Origin: Siphonodentalium dalli
Taxonomy: Eukaryota; Mollusca; Scaphopoda; Gadilida; Siphonodentaliidae
Assembly: GCA_032622095.1 (NCBI GenBank)
Contig: CP136061.1
Span: 171,745,107 to 171,809,106, forward strand
DNA: 64,000 nt
Reading direction: 5' to 3'
Of this stretch, positions 1 through 11,011 are shown piece by piece; within the stretch, counting starts at the first letter, position 1; every line of letters starts with the position of its first letter. The notes under the pieces were generated by a model. That model saw only the letters and a list, made by a program, of their open reading frames with translations, searched no databases and was not told the origin of the DNA. The translations under genes and the position numbers were made by a program.

Positions 1-2
1 TC

Positions 3-899
3 GAGGAGGCAATCGTCTGCAAATAATTTGACCTCTGAGGTTACGGCTTTCGGTAGGTCGTTCACATGGCAAAGGAATAGTAGTGGTCCCAGTACCGGTC
101 CCTGTGGTACTCCGGACTCCACTGGTACGTTTTGTGACGCTTCTCCTTCAAGTACCACTCTCATCTCTCTTTTTGTGAGGAAATTTTCCAGCCATTTGTG
201 TGTTGTGCCATTTATGCCATAGTTCTGCAGCTTGTATAGGAGGCCCTTTTGTGGCACTGTATCGAAGGCCTTTGAGAAGTCAAGGATGGCTATATCTGTT
301 TGTTTGTTTTTGTCCAGGTTTTGTAGGAGATCCTCTGTGACATTGACTAGCTGTGTGACGCATGAGTGGCCAGATCTGAAACCGTGGTTTTTGTCGGTCA
401 GTATTTTGTGTTCATCCAGGTGGTCTCTGATGTGCCTGCAGATGATGTGTTCTAGAATTTTGCAGGGTACTGATGTGAGTGAGACAGGGCGGTAGTTCTC
501 TGGGTTGTGCACGTCACCTTTTTTGTAGATGGGAGATATATTTGCACTGCGCCAGTCAGTTGGGAGTTCTCCTGTGTCCAGTGATAGCTGGAAGATGGCT
601 GTTAGAGCAGGAGCTATGTGGTTAGCGCAAATCTTGAGAACTTGGTTTGGTATACCGTCTGGGCCTGGGGCTTTAGATGTTTTTATATCTTTTAGGAGTT
701 TGTATACACCTTCCTCTTTGATGTTGATATCTGCAATGTCTGGTATACTGCTTGATGGTTTTGCAGTGGGTGTATTCTTTAGATCTTTGGTGAATAGTGA
801 TTGAAACTGTTTATTCAATAATGCTGCTTTCTCTGCCCTGTTGTCCGTGAGTGTGGTACCCTTTTTGAGAGGTGGTATCCCAGTAGTGTCTCTCTTCTT
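3..899 (-). pseudogene. CR1-type reverse transcriptase, frame-shifted from the endonuclease and cut by the window edge
   Basis: The minus strand is open without a stop from 899 to 3, in a frame shifted one base from the endonuclease frame, which stops at 898-900. RT landmarks in order are KAPGPDGIPN (about 660-635), SPIYKKGD, NYRPVSLTS (about 490-470), GFRSGHS, LDFSKAFD (about 280-255) and KLFADDC (29-9), the catalytic aspartate pair. The residues joining it to the endonuclease resume at KKRDTTGIPP, skipping roughly the 50-60 linker residues expected in CR1 proteins. I infer a small deletion plus a frameshift near 899. The thumb and 3' end lie outside the window. Confidence 0.85.
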
Positions 900-2526
900 A
901 GACTTCAAGAATTTCTTTGTATTTATCCCATTTCATTGATATCTTCGCTTTCCGATAGAGTTTCCCTTTCCTCCTAAGCATGCGTGATAGTTTCCTGTTT
1001 ATCCATGGGAGTTGTTCTCTTCTTCTACTTGAGGCTGTTGGTACCCTTTTGTCTATGATTTCCTTTATTTCGTCTCGGAAGTATTTCCATATCGATTCCA
1101 CCGATTCCTTTTTTGTATCCGCTCTAGTTGTGATCACTTTGGTGACCTTTTCTACGTCTTCACTAATTATAGTCCAGTTTGCCTTGTTTTTCTTCTTCTT
1201 CCTATTGTGGTTCTTGGGTCTCGGGTAACAATCTGTTACTATCATGGCATGGTCTGATATCCCAGGTACTGTGATGGAGTTCTTCATTATCGAAGGGTTG
1301 TTTGTCAGTACTAGGTCCAATATGTTGTTTTCCCTAGTTGGCTCTTCATTCATCTGTGATAGTCCATGCCTGATGCATACATCTAGCAGAGCTGTTTGTA
1401 CCTCTCTGTCTTGAGCTTCTTCTTTGACTGTCATCTTCTCCCAGTCTATATCTGGGCAGTTGAAGTCTCCACCAATGATGTAGTTGTGGTCTCTTTTAGC
1501 TGCCAGTTTCTTGACTGATTTATCGAGGCTCTTTACTACTTCAAGTTTCCTGTGGGGCATGTAAAAACTGGCAACGTAGATGTCTTTGTTACCGGTGAGT
1601 GATATCTTTGCCCATTCAATTTCACAGTCGGTGATGAATTCTGTTTGTTCTGTGATAATTATGTTTTCATGACATGCAATGAATACGCCGCCCCCGACTG
1701 ATCCTCTATCATTTCTCAAGGCATGGTATGATGGTGGGAATACTTCGGTTGATAGGATCGCGTCTTGTGTTGGAGGTTGCCCTGGTCTTATTCCTTTCAG
1801 CCACGATTCAGTTCCTAGTATGATGTCGGGTTTGATGTAGTAAACTGCTACCTCCAATTCTGCTTTATTTTTAGGTAGACTTCTGCAGTTGACAGTGAGT
1901 ATTCTGAGATTTTCCTTATTTGGGATGTCAAATGTTTTGTTGTTTGAGTCTCTCCTTGATGAGGCATTATCTATTGTGGCCGTTGGGCTGCTGTTGTGGG
2001 TCGGGTCAAATGTGGTGTTGATGCTATCTATAGTTGAGTCCAATAGGTTTAAAGATTCAAATCTGTTAGATGTCTGCACCTCGTAACTGTGGAAGGTAAA
2101 GCTGTCCATATTTAGGCTGTCGCATCTGTAACACTTCCATTCAAGGCTTTGATGTTGTTCGTAGTCTTGGAAGTCGTTTGTATTCATGCTGATACAGCTT
2201 TTATGGTTCCAGATTCCACATCCATCGCAGCAGATGCCTTTGTCCGTCCATGATACGCCGTCTTGACATATTGCGCAAGGGTAGATGGATACTTGCTTTT
2301 TGATGGTCGCTTTTTTCTTCGGTCCTGGATGTGTTTCTATATCACCGGCTCTGATTAGTAACATCTCTGATGTTTCTTTCTTTATCATGAACGTGGGTAT
2401 TTCTGGGTGAGATGTGGGTCTAGCGTGGTGCATTCCACACAACCCCAGTGTTTCCGGGTGCTTCATTTTTTGGCCCGTATCTGTTCTAGATGTTTTATTG
2501 GGTATAGCGTAGTTCAAGCTACACAA
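898..2526 (-). CDS. CR1-type ORF2 N-terminal half: 2A-like motif, PHD finger, endonuclease
   Basis: This 542-codon frame encodes the part of a CR1 polyprotein that nicks the target DNA to prime reverse transcription. Residues 61-69 (GDIETHPGP) resemble a viral/retroelement 2A ribosome-skipping motif, but the key Asn is His. A PHD-like finger follows at about 84-137 (CAIC, CCDGC, HKSC, WKCYRC). The endonuclease spans about 207-435, with NCRSL at 213-217, the acidic residue in GTESWL (E240), GGDFN at 352-356 and SDH at 424-426, so the catalytic set looks complete. The listed start at 2526 is a TTG; the first ATG codons are at residues 21 and 47, so the true start is uncertain. The frame ends where CR1 proteins normally continue through a linker into RT. 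Confidence 0.85.
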   Translation of the reverse strand: MCSLNYAIPNKTSRTDTGQKMKHPETLGLCGMHHARPTSHPEIPTFMIKKETSEMLLIRAGDIETHPGPKKKATIKKQVSIYPCAICQDGVSWTDKGICCDGCGIWNHKSCISMNTNDFQDYEQHQSLEWKCYRCDSLNMDSFTFHSYEVQTSNRFESLNLLDSTIDSINTTFDPTHNSSPTATIDNASSRRDSNNKTFDIPNKENLRILTVNCRSLPKNKAELEVAVYYIKPDIILGTESWLKGIRPGQPPTQDAILSTEVFPPSYHALRNDRGSVGGGVFIACHENIIITEQTEFITDCEIEWAKISLTGNKDIYVASFYMPHRKLEVVKSLDKSVKKLAAKRDHNYIIGGDFNCPDIDWEKMTVKEEAQDREVQTALLDVCIRHGLSQMNEEPTRENNILDLVLTNNPSIMKNSITVPGISDHAMIVTDCYPRPKNHNRKKKKNKANWTIISEDVEKVTKVITTRADTKKESVESIWKYFRDEIKEIIDKRVPTASSRRREQLPWINRKLSRMLRRKGKLYRKAKISMKWDKYKEILEV

Positions 2527-2785
2527 CCCCTAATCCGCTTGTAGTTTGATTCTTCTGTAGCCCTCCTGTTGGTCTTGGACCATACCATGCACTACGAGTT
2601 GATCAGGTTTAGCGTAGTTCAGCCTACACAACCCTCTTATACTGTTTATAGACATTATGCCTGATGGTACGTTGTTGTGAAGTATGGGTAGATGACCTTA
2701 TTTTTAGACGAAAGCTTCTATGCTGTGTAACTCTGTTAGTTTTGGGTATAGCATGGTTCATGCCACACAACCCCAGTGTTGGTTT
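2427..2785 (-). repeat. Four-fold short repeat in the CR1 leader (GLCxxNYAxP coding potential)
   Basis: Four copies of a ~27-bp motif sit near 2777, 2637, 2527 and 2450. On the minus strand they read GLCGMNHAIP, GLCRLNYAKP, GLCSLNYAIP and GLCGMHHARP. The spacing is irregular (about 140, 110 and 78 bp). The last two copies are in frame with the PHD/endonuclease protein and the last lies inside it. This may be a degenerate 5' UTR repeat or an N-terminal leader repeat. Confidence 0.6.
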
Positions 2786-3261
2786 TGAATTACCAGCAGT
2801 CTGACAGCGTCTGGTTCCTGATTTTTCGTAACCAGACCCGACTGAGGAGGGTCCCTGGATGGATACCGTCTTTGTAGAGATAATATGAGTATTTCCAGTA
2901 TGTGGTTAGTCGTCCTATGTTTGGAGGTGCGGCAGATGTCTTGGCTGAATTCTGGGGAATTTCTATTATTCCCATTTAGCCTCTTGATGTCTTTGTTCAG
3001 GTCTTTGTCTTTGTTATACATTGACAAATTAATATTGTATGAACATTATGGATACGAGATCCATAAATCGCTAATTACGGCAACCACCTTGTGCGGGCCC
3101 ATTCCATCTACACTAAGGATTATTGGTATATCAAATCGGCTCAGTAGAAATTACTATTATGCAACATGAAACGCTATTTGGCACTTTGTTGCAAATATAC
3201 ACTCTCTAAAAATTTAATACACAACGTTTTCTAATAGTCCAATAGCATTCATACCAAATGT

Positions 3262-4050
3262 TACTGTAGTCTTGGCGGTGCTGGGGGGTGACCGTCGCAC
3301 ATCGGGGAAATTTATGCGACCATCTTTGTCTTATGGGAAAATTACTCTAGTATTCGATTTTCAGAGGGCGCCGAGCCGAAATAGGTGACAAAATATACAT
3401 TTTCGCTACGTTTCATACGGTACCCTACCGAAAAATAAACACATTTCAGCGGTTTGACAGGCAATAGACAACCGGTTGACCGGGCATCAAAATGGGAAAG
3501 AATGAACACATATTTGCAATTTATATGGCTAATGTTCACACTCAATCAGATTCGACATTGTTTTTTGCTTTCGTTATGATTTCGTGACGTCATGGTAAAA
3601 TATGAAGCGTGACGCGTCAAAAATTCATGGCGATTCAGACAATGTTTCGTGCGTCAACTCTGTGTAAATATAGCATATCTGTCAAATTCTTGCAAGTTAT
3701 ATATTTTTGGAAATGGAAGATGTTGATATCTGTATTATATATCTCCAAATGGTAAACTAATCGACAAAAGCTTAACCCTCACCCCAATTTCACAAATATC
3801 CACTTAAATACATCCATGCAGGTTGTTTCCAATAAAACATCGACAATGCATATTTTATAGTATCATACAGGGTAGAACCATCAGGGGACACATAGAATGT
3901 AAGATTTCGTTCAAATCCTAGATTAGGAAGGTAAGAAAATCCAAGATGGCATCCAAGTTGGCCGCCAAGTTTTATATTGGCACTCTGTACACAACGAGTG
4001 TGCACACCGGAATGGAAAATCGCAAGTGCTTTATTGTAACTGATCTTGAT
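3262..4050 (-). repeat. Dispersed repeat, inverted copy of 14562-14836 plus 16140-16670
   Basis: Read on the minus strand, 4050-3772 matches 14562-14836 and 3760-3262 matches 16140-16670, with perhaps 75-80% identity by eye. Shared landmarks are the 'ggcggccaacttgg' block, the 'gtgaaattgggg' block before a 'gggttaag' run, the 'aatcgccatg' block and the 'ggtcacccccca' block at the far end. No coding capacity is seen. This copy is uninterrupted and serves as the empty site for the insertion at 14840-16139. Confidence 0.75.
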
Positions 4051-4838
4051 TTCATAGAGGCTGTATCGTAATATGTATAAGTCAACTGGTTACGTAAATA
4101 GCATCTGCATGTTATGAGTTTTGTAGCTTATTCGTTCGTGCATATATGTCTGGATAATGTGATCCTAATCCGATAAAACTGTTGGCATTGATAAAGTAAA
4201 TGCTCATTTTTTTCTCAAAATCGACATGCAATGCCAAATTGCCACAATGGGACTGTGTGTCAACCTGACATCCATTTTGAGGTATACAAGTCAACGTTCT
4301 GCTTGATGATGAAACTGCTGAGTTTTATATTAGTACAATAAGAACTGAAGCTACAAATCCGACTAAATATACATATTCAATCCTCAATAACCAATGTAGG
4401 TGTCCCATGGTAATGGTTCATTAGACCCGCTTACACAAACGTCAAGCGATGACAACCAATTTAGAATCCTGATAAGTGCGGGTATGCAAAGGATGGACAA
4501 CTTAGTTTATATATCTCGGCAATGTTGTCAATGCCTACTGGGGTCATTGGTTTTCACGTTCAGTGGAGTGATGTTCCATTGAAATAACCGAAACAAATCT
4601 CAAACAAACCTGACATAATAAGGATCTGTGTCGTTATACTTTCGCAGCTGCTAGGGTCCCATCACACGTGGATTTATGCTTATTTGTAAATGCTAATGCT
4701 TTAAATGATAATGGTAAGTGTGAGGCCTGGGTATTGATTGTGTCCCATGAATTTTGGATGCATGAAAGTTGGTATCTCACTGTAGGTATCGCACGACTGT
4801 CCGCCACACGTACACAACTATCATTGAACTATGAGAAT
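4051..4838. other. Non-coding stretch, nothing recognised
   Basis: No protein-like frame, terminal repeat or obvious array was found. Short frames here lack family signatures. Confidence 0.5.
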
Positions 4839-4893
4839 TAGTCCAGGAGATCGGGAGGTAGTGTTGCTCATATTGACGGACAAGCTGCGACCA

Positions 4894-6460
4894 TGTTATT
4901 TTTAATGTTTTAGGTATGGTAATGAAGAAAAATCATGATAGCAAGAATAAATTTGTAGCCTTCTTTGTTTTTTTTCGATTTTTTGGGCATTTTTCTACAT
5001 TTTAAGCCCAAAATTTTCATTTTTTTTTTCAATGTGTAAATATTTCATTTTAGTATGATTTTGGTGATTAAGTTGAATAGTAATTGTGTTAATAATGTTA
5101 AATAACTAATTGTGCTAAAAAAATTGAAGAATTTCAATGTTTTTTTAATTTTACCATTTTATTTAAACTTTTTTACGCACAATCGTCCAAATTGCAACCA
5201 TTTCATCTTAGTATGATTTTAAGGTTAAATTCACCATAATTATTTTAATATTGTTAAATAATTTACAACTTGGCTTCTACAATGTTTTTAAATGGATTTA
5301 AGAAGGTTTCTACTTGTTTTCTAAGTTGAGGGGGGGTGTCTAATTCAAATCCAATTAAAACATTGTACTGTTCAAAATTAGATAAATTCCTTAAGGCGTA
5401 TGGTAGATATACGTAACTAGTTTTCAAAACGTATACATATGCCTTTCTATCCTGTGCGTTATGCATGCGAGTCGGATTTTACAAATTAAATTATGATGAA
5501 AAACCCTGAATTTTGGGTGTGGTCACATTTGTGGTCATAATATTCCGATTAGAGAGTAGATGGACATGGGGCATGCGACATTGTGCAGTATATATGGATA
5601 TAACAAGCATATGACATGAGACATTAGTATCTTTCTACTAAACTTTGCTTCCAGCGTTAGCAGGAATCGAGTATCGGTGTTATTTCTTACCCCTAAAACA
5701 TGGTCAATTTTAAAACGGGGTATGTGGGTCAAAGGACCACTGGGAGATAATAGGATGTCCAATGACAGTAAAGCTTTTTTTGTAAAATTGGCGCGGTTTA
5801 CACGATCAAAGTTCGATTTTCTTTACAATTATATGTTACAAGCAACTAATTATATAGAGTTACGCTTCTTGAAACTCGAGTCAGCATAACAAAAACATCT
5901 GGCTGCTGATTGGTTAATTATCATTGAGGGAAATATCCCTAATCGTGAACAGAAAATCATAGCCTACGTAAATATGGCGATCGTGTATGTTTAGATGTCC
6001 AGGAAGAGTCTGGTGGTGTCCAGAAGTTACGGAAGGGGTCTGGACATGTTTATGCTTCTGATTTTTGTGCAGTAAATGGGGTAGTTGTGGAAATGCAAGA
6101 TTATCGTTTGAAAAAAATACCGAAAAGGGCGCGTTTGTTGTAACACTTGTGCAGCGGATGACATTCTAAGGGAAAATTGACCACTTGAAGTTCAAATAGG
6201 CTTAACCCATAGCCGGCGGGACTTTTAGTTAACACTGTCGCCTATGGAAAATAATTAGGTGTTTGTAACCTATAGATACGAAGCTTCGGTACATTAATTA
6301 GTATTCATATATTAATATATTTAAATCATATTTATGCATACAGTCGTCGTCGAAACAAAAACATGAATGTACCGATTATTCGTGACATTCAAGTTAAATG
6401 TTCAATAATAGAAAATTATACTGTGACTGTTTCATTCAACATGAAGTTAATCAAGGTGTA
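4894..6460. other. AT-rich non-coding stretch
   Basis: 4960-5260 is very AT-rich with T and A runs. A 67-codon minus-strand frame at 5263-5466 reads smoothly but matches no family I know. A 'gaagcttcggtac' word near 6280 anticipates the satellite that follows. Confidence 0.4.
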
Positions 6461-6462
6461 TC

Positions 6463-7550
6463 TTTATTAATAACAGTATACAGTACTATCAAAATCAGAA
6501 GAAACATGTGGCCTGGGTACTTATTGCTGTGGCAAAAACAAAATTGACAATGCATTCTTAAACCCAAACCTGTGGCGGTTTTTCATCCAATGCACCGAAG
6601 CTTCGTGCCATGTACCGAAGCTTCGTGACGTGTCAGAACTCCAGGAATATACCACCATAGGACAGCATATGGTACCGGTAACAAACGTTGAATGGTCACC
6701 AGAAACCCGAATATTAATAATTTCAGATCATAATTAGCATCGCATTATATATTAACCCATCGAGCAATATGTCATAATGACACACTATATTACACCTACT
6801 ATATAACTGATCCCTCCCTGACACATGGCTACATATAAGAAGTTTAATGATGTCTACTTAATGAGAGTATACAGTTCGTCAAAATCTGGCGAAAAATGTG
6901 ACCTCGCATCGTTAACCCCAAATCTGTGGCGATTTTTCATCCAATTTACCGAAGCTTCGTGACACGTACCGTCAATGGCATCAAACGTTGAATGGTCACC
7001 ATAAACTTCGATATCAGTCATTTCAGATCGTAACTATCATGGAATTATATATTAACCCATGGTGTAATTATGTCAAAATGACACACTATATTACATCCAC
7101 CCTATATAACTGCTTCCTCCCTGACACAGTGCTACATACAAGGAGTTTATCCATGTCTACTTAATGAGAAAATATAGTTCTGTCGAAATCTGGCGAAATA
7201 TGTGACCTTGCATCATTAACCCCAAATATGTGGCGGTTTTTCATCCTATGTACCGAAGCTTCGTGACATGTACCGAAGCTTGGTGACGTGTCAGAACTTC
7301 TAAAATATACCCCATCGGGACATCAAATGGTATCAAACGTTGAATGGTCACCAGAAATCTCGATATTAGTCATTTCAGACCATAATTAGCATAGCATTAT
7401 ATATTAACCCATCGAGAAATATGTCAAAATGACACACTATATTACACCACCCCTATATAACTGCGTCATCCCTGACACAGGCAACATATAACAAGTTTAT
7501 CCATGTCTACTTAATGAGAGTATACAGTTCTGTCAAAATCGGACGAACAA
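6463..7550. repeat. Tandem repeat, ~305-390 bp units, about three copies
   Basis: The unit marker 'ttaatgagag/aaatata(c)agtt' recurs at 6859, 7161 and 7511, with a divergent version near 6465. Each unit carries 'accgaagcttcgtgac', 'caaacgttgaatggtcacc', 'atatattaaccca' and 'aaaatgacacactatattaca'. The short palindrome gaagcttc occurs once or twice per unit. There is no coding potential. The array breaks off at about 7550. Confidence 0.75.
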
Positions 7551-7875
7551 TTTGGTCTATAAATCCCGTAGTGTGACACATTTAATATAGACCAAAACAA
7601 TAAACACCTTTCAACCCAAAGATAGTTAAATTTTAATTGAAAAAATGGTCCAAACATGAAAAGTAAATTTTTGCCGATATTTAAGTCAAGTTTTTGAGAG
7701 AAAAGTCCAATATTTTTGGTGATGTCAGTGGTGACAATAGTAATAATTAACCATGGTATATCAGACATGTTAGTATTCAATGTATAGAAGACAGAATAGC
7801 CAATTGTGTACATCATCCACAACTTGTAATCGATTGCAGGACACGCTGGGGCAATATTTAACATTTTCCATATTT
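7535..7875 (+). repeat. Fragment shared, inverted, with 38470-38790
   Basis: 7535-7875 matches the reverse complement of 38470-38790 over about 330 bp, including 'cagacatgttagt', 'ttcaatgtatagaag' and 'cagaatagccaatt'. At 38.5 kb this sequence lies directly upstream, on the minus strand, of the PIN/FEN-like pseudogene, so this is probably a fragment of another copy of that family's element. The listed frames on the other strand are not recognisable. Confidence 0.65.
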
Positions 7876-9391
7876 TGGCAGCCATTTTGAGCCAAAGTAA
7901 GAATTTTGGTTCCAGTGAGTTGGAATATTCATAGGTATAATCATATGCATCACTTACATTACAAAGTTCTGTTCATTTCTTGTTAAAATATGACTATAAT
8001 CCCAATTGTGATTTTTTTGGTGAAATTCTATACCGCGTTCTGTAAATTCGAGTATTTGAGGGAACGGAAGGGGCTAATTGCCCCAATGATCAGTTAATAT
8101 ACAAACTAAATTCGCATTACTCAACCAGTTCCAAACAGCATGAATCGATATAGAAGATATTTGTAAAAAAAAGTCATATTTTCAACTTCCGGCGGCCATT
8201 TTGGTGGCCATCTTGGATGGTGAGTTTCAATTTTGCCCCAAAAAAGTGACATTATGTCTTAGCTTCATGAAAATATATACATTTGTATACATTTTACAAG
8301 ATTTTCACCGCTATAATTTGCATTAAACTGACTTAGGGTCTGGTCTGAAAAACGGCGGCCATGATGGACGCCATTTTGTCTGGAGTCTATATGGCCACTT
8401 TTTTTGTTGTTAACATTGCTTAAAAGTTGAAGGACATAATAAGGAACAAAATGAGTGAGGATAAGTTAAGTCCCAGGGGGTGCAAGGGTACCCATATTAG
8501 CTCCCGGACTACTAGTAGTACTATGACGTCGCCGGAAAATTCTTTCATTTTCGGTCGTCGGGTATGTCAATAAAAACACGTTTTTCGCCAATTGAGCTAC
8601 AAATTCACCACTGCTATCATGGATTTTCGTAATCTACATATATTTTACTACAAAATTAGACCGGATAGCACTTGTCCGTCAAAATGAGCATCATTTGTTA
8701 TTTCTTGGGGTCGATCTCCTGGACTACGTACAGTACCCGAATGGGATAAAACTATATCATCCAATTTATATATCAGTATGGAGCAATGTAGGCAATTATT
8801 CAAAGATGAAATTTCAAGTATAAGGATTAGAAAGCCACACAGTTAGAAGACGTGCTCAAAATGTCATTTACTCAGTTGCTCAGGCATTAGAATGATGCTT
8901 GTCATACTAAAGTTGTCCCTTTCGCTGATGCTAATCCATTTCAACCAACGGGATGACAACTCGTTGGTCACATGTTACCAGCCATAGCCGCGGAAATAGT
9001 TGGTCTACCCAGCGACTACCTACACAAGACCACTCAGACTACACAAAGCTTATCTGATCAAAATAGAGTAATATCCGCTACATGTGTATGTAAGACATTC
9101 TCGAGAAATATACTAGCCGTTGAGTACTTTTAACACAAACAATAAGTAGCAGCCAATTTTCTGCAATGGAACAACCTATTTATCTGACATATGTCAAATA
9201 TTCATGATTCTGTTAATTCTCCCCAGGATTCATTGTACGATATACGTGAAACATTTATATGTATCTGACCGAAAGAATATATGCAAGCATGCGATTATCA
9301 CAGATATCAGGTAATGTACATAGGTGTGGTAGTTATTGTGTGCATTCATCTAAGTAGACGACCCAGAAAACAATTTATTTTGAATCCTTAT
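7876..9391. other. Non-coding, scattered short dispersed words
   Basis: Words such as 'ggcggccatttt' and 'gccatcttgga' near 8190 and 8350 also occur at 9590-10440, 14640, 34440 and 38790. No gene or bounded element was identified apart from the possible terminal repeat at 8671-8726. Confidence 0.4.
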
Positions 9392-10547
9392 TAGCTCAAC
9401 TTACTTTGTAAGTTTGAGCTATTGCCATGGTTTGGCATCCGTCGTCCGTGTGTGCGTGTGTCCGTCAACAATTTCCTTTGGCGCGGGCTACAGGTCGTAC
9501 CTTTGGTCTGATCTTTATGAAATTTGTCATGAATGTTGACATGTAGATGGGAACGAGTCATTTTGGGGTCGTTCGGTCAAAAAACATGGCCGCTGGCAGC
9601 CATCTTGGATTTCAAAATTCAATCCATTGGCGCAGGCTACAGGTCGTACTGTTCGTCTGATCATCATGAAATTTGTCATGGATCTTAATAATGACATGTA
9701 GATGGGAACGAGTCATTTTGGGGTTGTTCGGCCAAAAAAACATGGCCACCAGCAGCCATCTTGGATTTTACTCTTTGCATGATTAAATCCTTTGGCGCGG
9801 GCTACAGGTCGTAGCTTTGGTCGGAACTTCATGAAATTTGTCATGGATGTTAACAATGACATGTAGATGGGAACGAGTCATTTTGGGGGTCGTTCAGCCA
9901 AAAAACATGGCTGCCAGCAGCCATCTTGGATTTTATTCTTTGCATGACTAAATCCTTTGGCGCGGGCTACAGGTCGTACCTTTGGTCTGATCTTTATGAA
10001 ATGTTTCACGAATGTTGACATTGACATGTAGATGGGAATGAGTCATTTTGGGGTCATTCGGCCAAAAAACATGGCCACTGGTGGCCATCTTGGATTTCAA
10101 AATTCAATCCATTGGCCATTCGTCTGATCATCATGAAATTTGTCCTGGATGTTAATATTGACATGTAGATGGGAACGAGTCATTTTGTGATTGTTCAGAC
10201 AAAAAACATGGCCGCCAGCAGGCATCTTGGATTTTACTCTATACATGACTAAATCCTTTGGCGCGGGCTACAGGTCGTAGCGTTGATCGGATCTTCATGA
10301 AATTTGTCATGGATGTTAACAATGACATGTAGATGGGATTTGTAAAGGCTGTTGACATTGACATGTAGATGGGGAACTAGTCATTTTGGGGTCGTTTGGC
10401 TAAGAAACATGGCCGCCAGCAGCCATGTTGGATTTCACTCTTTGCATGACTAAATCCTTTGGCACAGGCTACAGGTCGTACCTTTGGTCAGATCATTATG
10501 AGATTTGTAAAGGCTGTAGATGGGAACAAGTCATTTTGGGGTAATTC

Positions 10548-10550
<3 letters not shown>
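9392..10550 (+). mobile_element. Hairpin-headed tandem-module repeat (pearl/Helentron-associated-like), family 1
   Basis: A 30-bp imperfect palindrome (9392-9421) is followed by a CCGT/GTGT-rich tract and then by modules of ~150-165 bp. Each module has 'ggcgcgggctacaggtcgta', 'atgaaatttgtcatg', 'acatgtagatgggaa' and 'gccatcttggatt'; modules start near 9478, 9627, 9792, 9956, 10257 and 10459. This layout matches pearl elements of bivalves and the Helentron-associated HINE class. A (TA)n run of about 50 bp follows at 10549-10599. A detached module fragment lies at 36725-36845. Confidence 0.6.
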
Positions 10551-10602
<52 letters not shown>

Positions 10603-10690
10603 TTGATATCTTTAGCCGTATGGGTCTGGTCTAATAGGAAGTTCTTATCAATATGATAACACCAATTAAAGACCCATCAAATCTTTAATG

Positions 10691-10739
10691 TCGTACTAGC
10701 TTTCGGCTATACAGCCTTCGTCGGGTACATGAATGAACA
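10691..10739 (-). ncRNA. Hammerhead-ribozyme-like motif in Penelope copy 1 (degenerate)
   Basis: On the minus strand: GTAC (stem I), CCGACGA (consensus CUGANGA with U4 changed to C), an extra A, GGCT-GTAT-AGCC (stem II with a 4-base loop), GAAA, GCTA (minimal stem III and cleavage base), then GTAC (stem I partner). Predicted cleavage would fall between 10697 and 10696. Minimal hammerheads in Penelope terminal repeats are established knowledge. The U4 change and the extra A make activity doubtful here. Confidence 0.45.
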
Positions 10740-11011
10740 ATCATTTGAAAATACACATTGATATACAGACAAACTTGTTTATCGCGTAACTATGACGTTA
10801 ACGAATGTTACCTGAAAAAATTTGGCGCCAAATGAAAAATGGCGGGAAAACTTACAGGTGAAAGACGCGCCAAACATAGAAGCTACATGTGTAGCGTTGT
10901 GAAGAAAAGTCAATGCTTGAGTATATGGGAACTCATGTAGCTTAGAAGCAGTCCATACAATGTATAAGCATATTTTAGATAATGAGAGTTGGACCAAGGA
11001 TAAATTGTAAA

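Larger units (their letters stand above)
1..3030 (-). mobile_element. CR1-like non-LTR retrotransposon, 3' end beyond the window
   Basis: On the minus strand, from high to low coordinates, this reads as a leader with short repeats, a PHD-finger plus apurinic-type endonuclease frame, then a reverse transcriptase frame that leaves the window at its catalytic FADD box. That order is known for CR1-clade elements (Jockey superfamily). The copy is damaged: the endonuclease and RT lie in different frames and the linker between them looks deleted. The upper limit near 3030 is approximate, because the 5' ends of such elements are usually truncated and no target duplication can be checked. Confidence 0.85.
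4839..8726. repeat. Inverted terminal pair bounding ~3.9 kb, possible old TIR element
   Basis: The left end (4839-4893) begins TAGTCCAGGAGATCG and contains TTGACGGACAAG. The right end (8671-8726), read in reverse, begins with the same 15 bases and contains the same second block, with an ~11-base length difference between the blocks. The interior holds AT-rich DNA, a ~350-bp satellite and a fragment shared with 38470-38790, but no transposase. No convincing target duplication flanks the ends. It may be an old DNA transposon or two solo ends of another family. Confidence 0.35.

Noticed and set aside
5263-5466. A 67-codon minus-strand frame that reads smoothly
   Set aside because: No family recognised, AT-rich context and no splice or promoter support; noted only in the gap entry.
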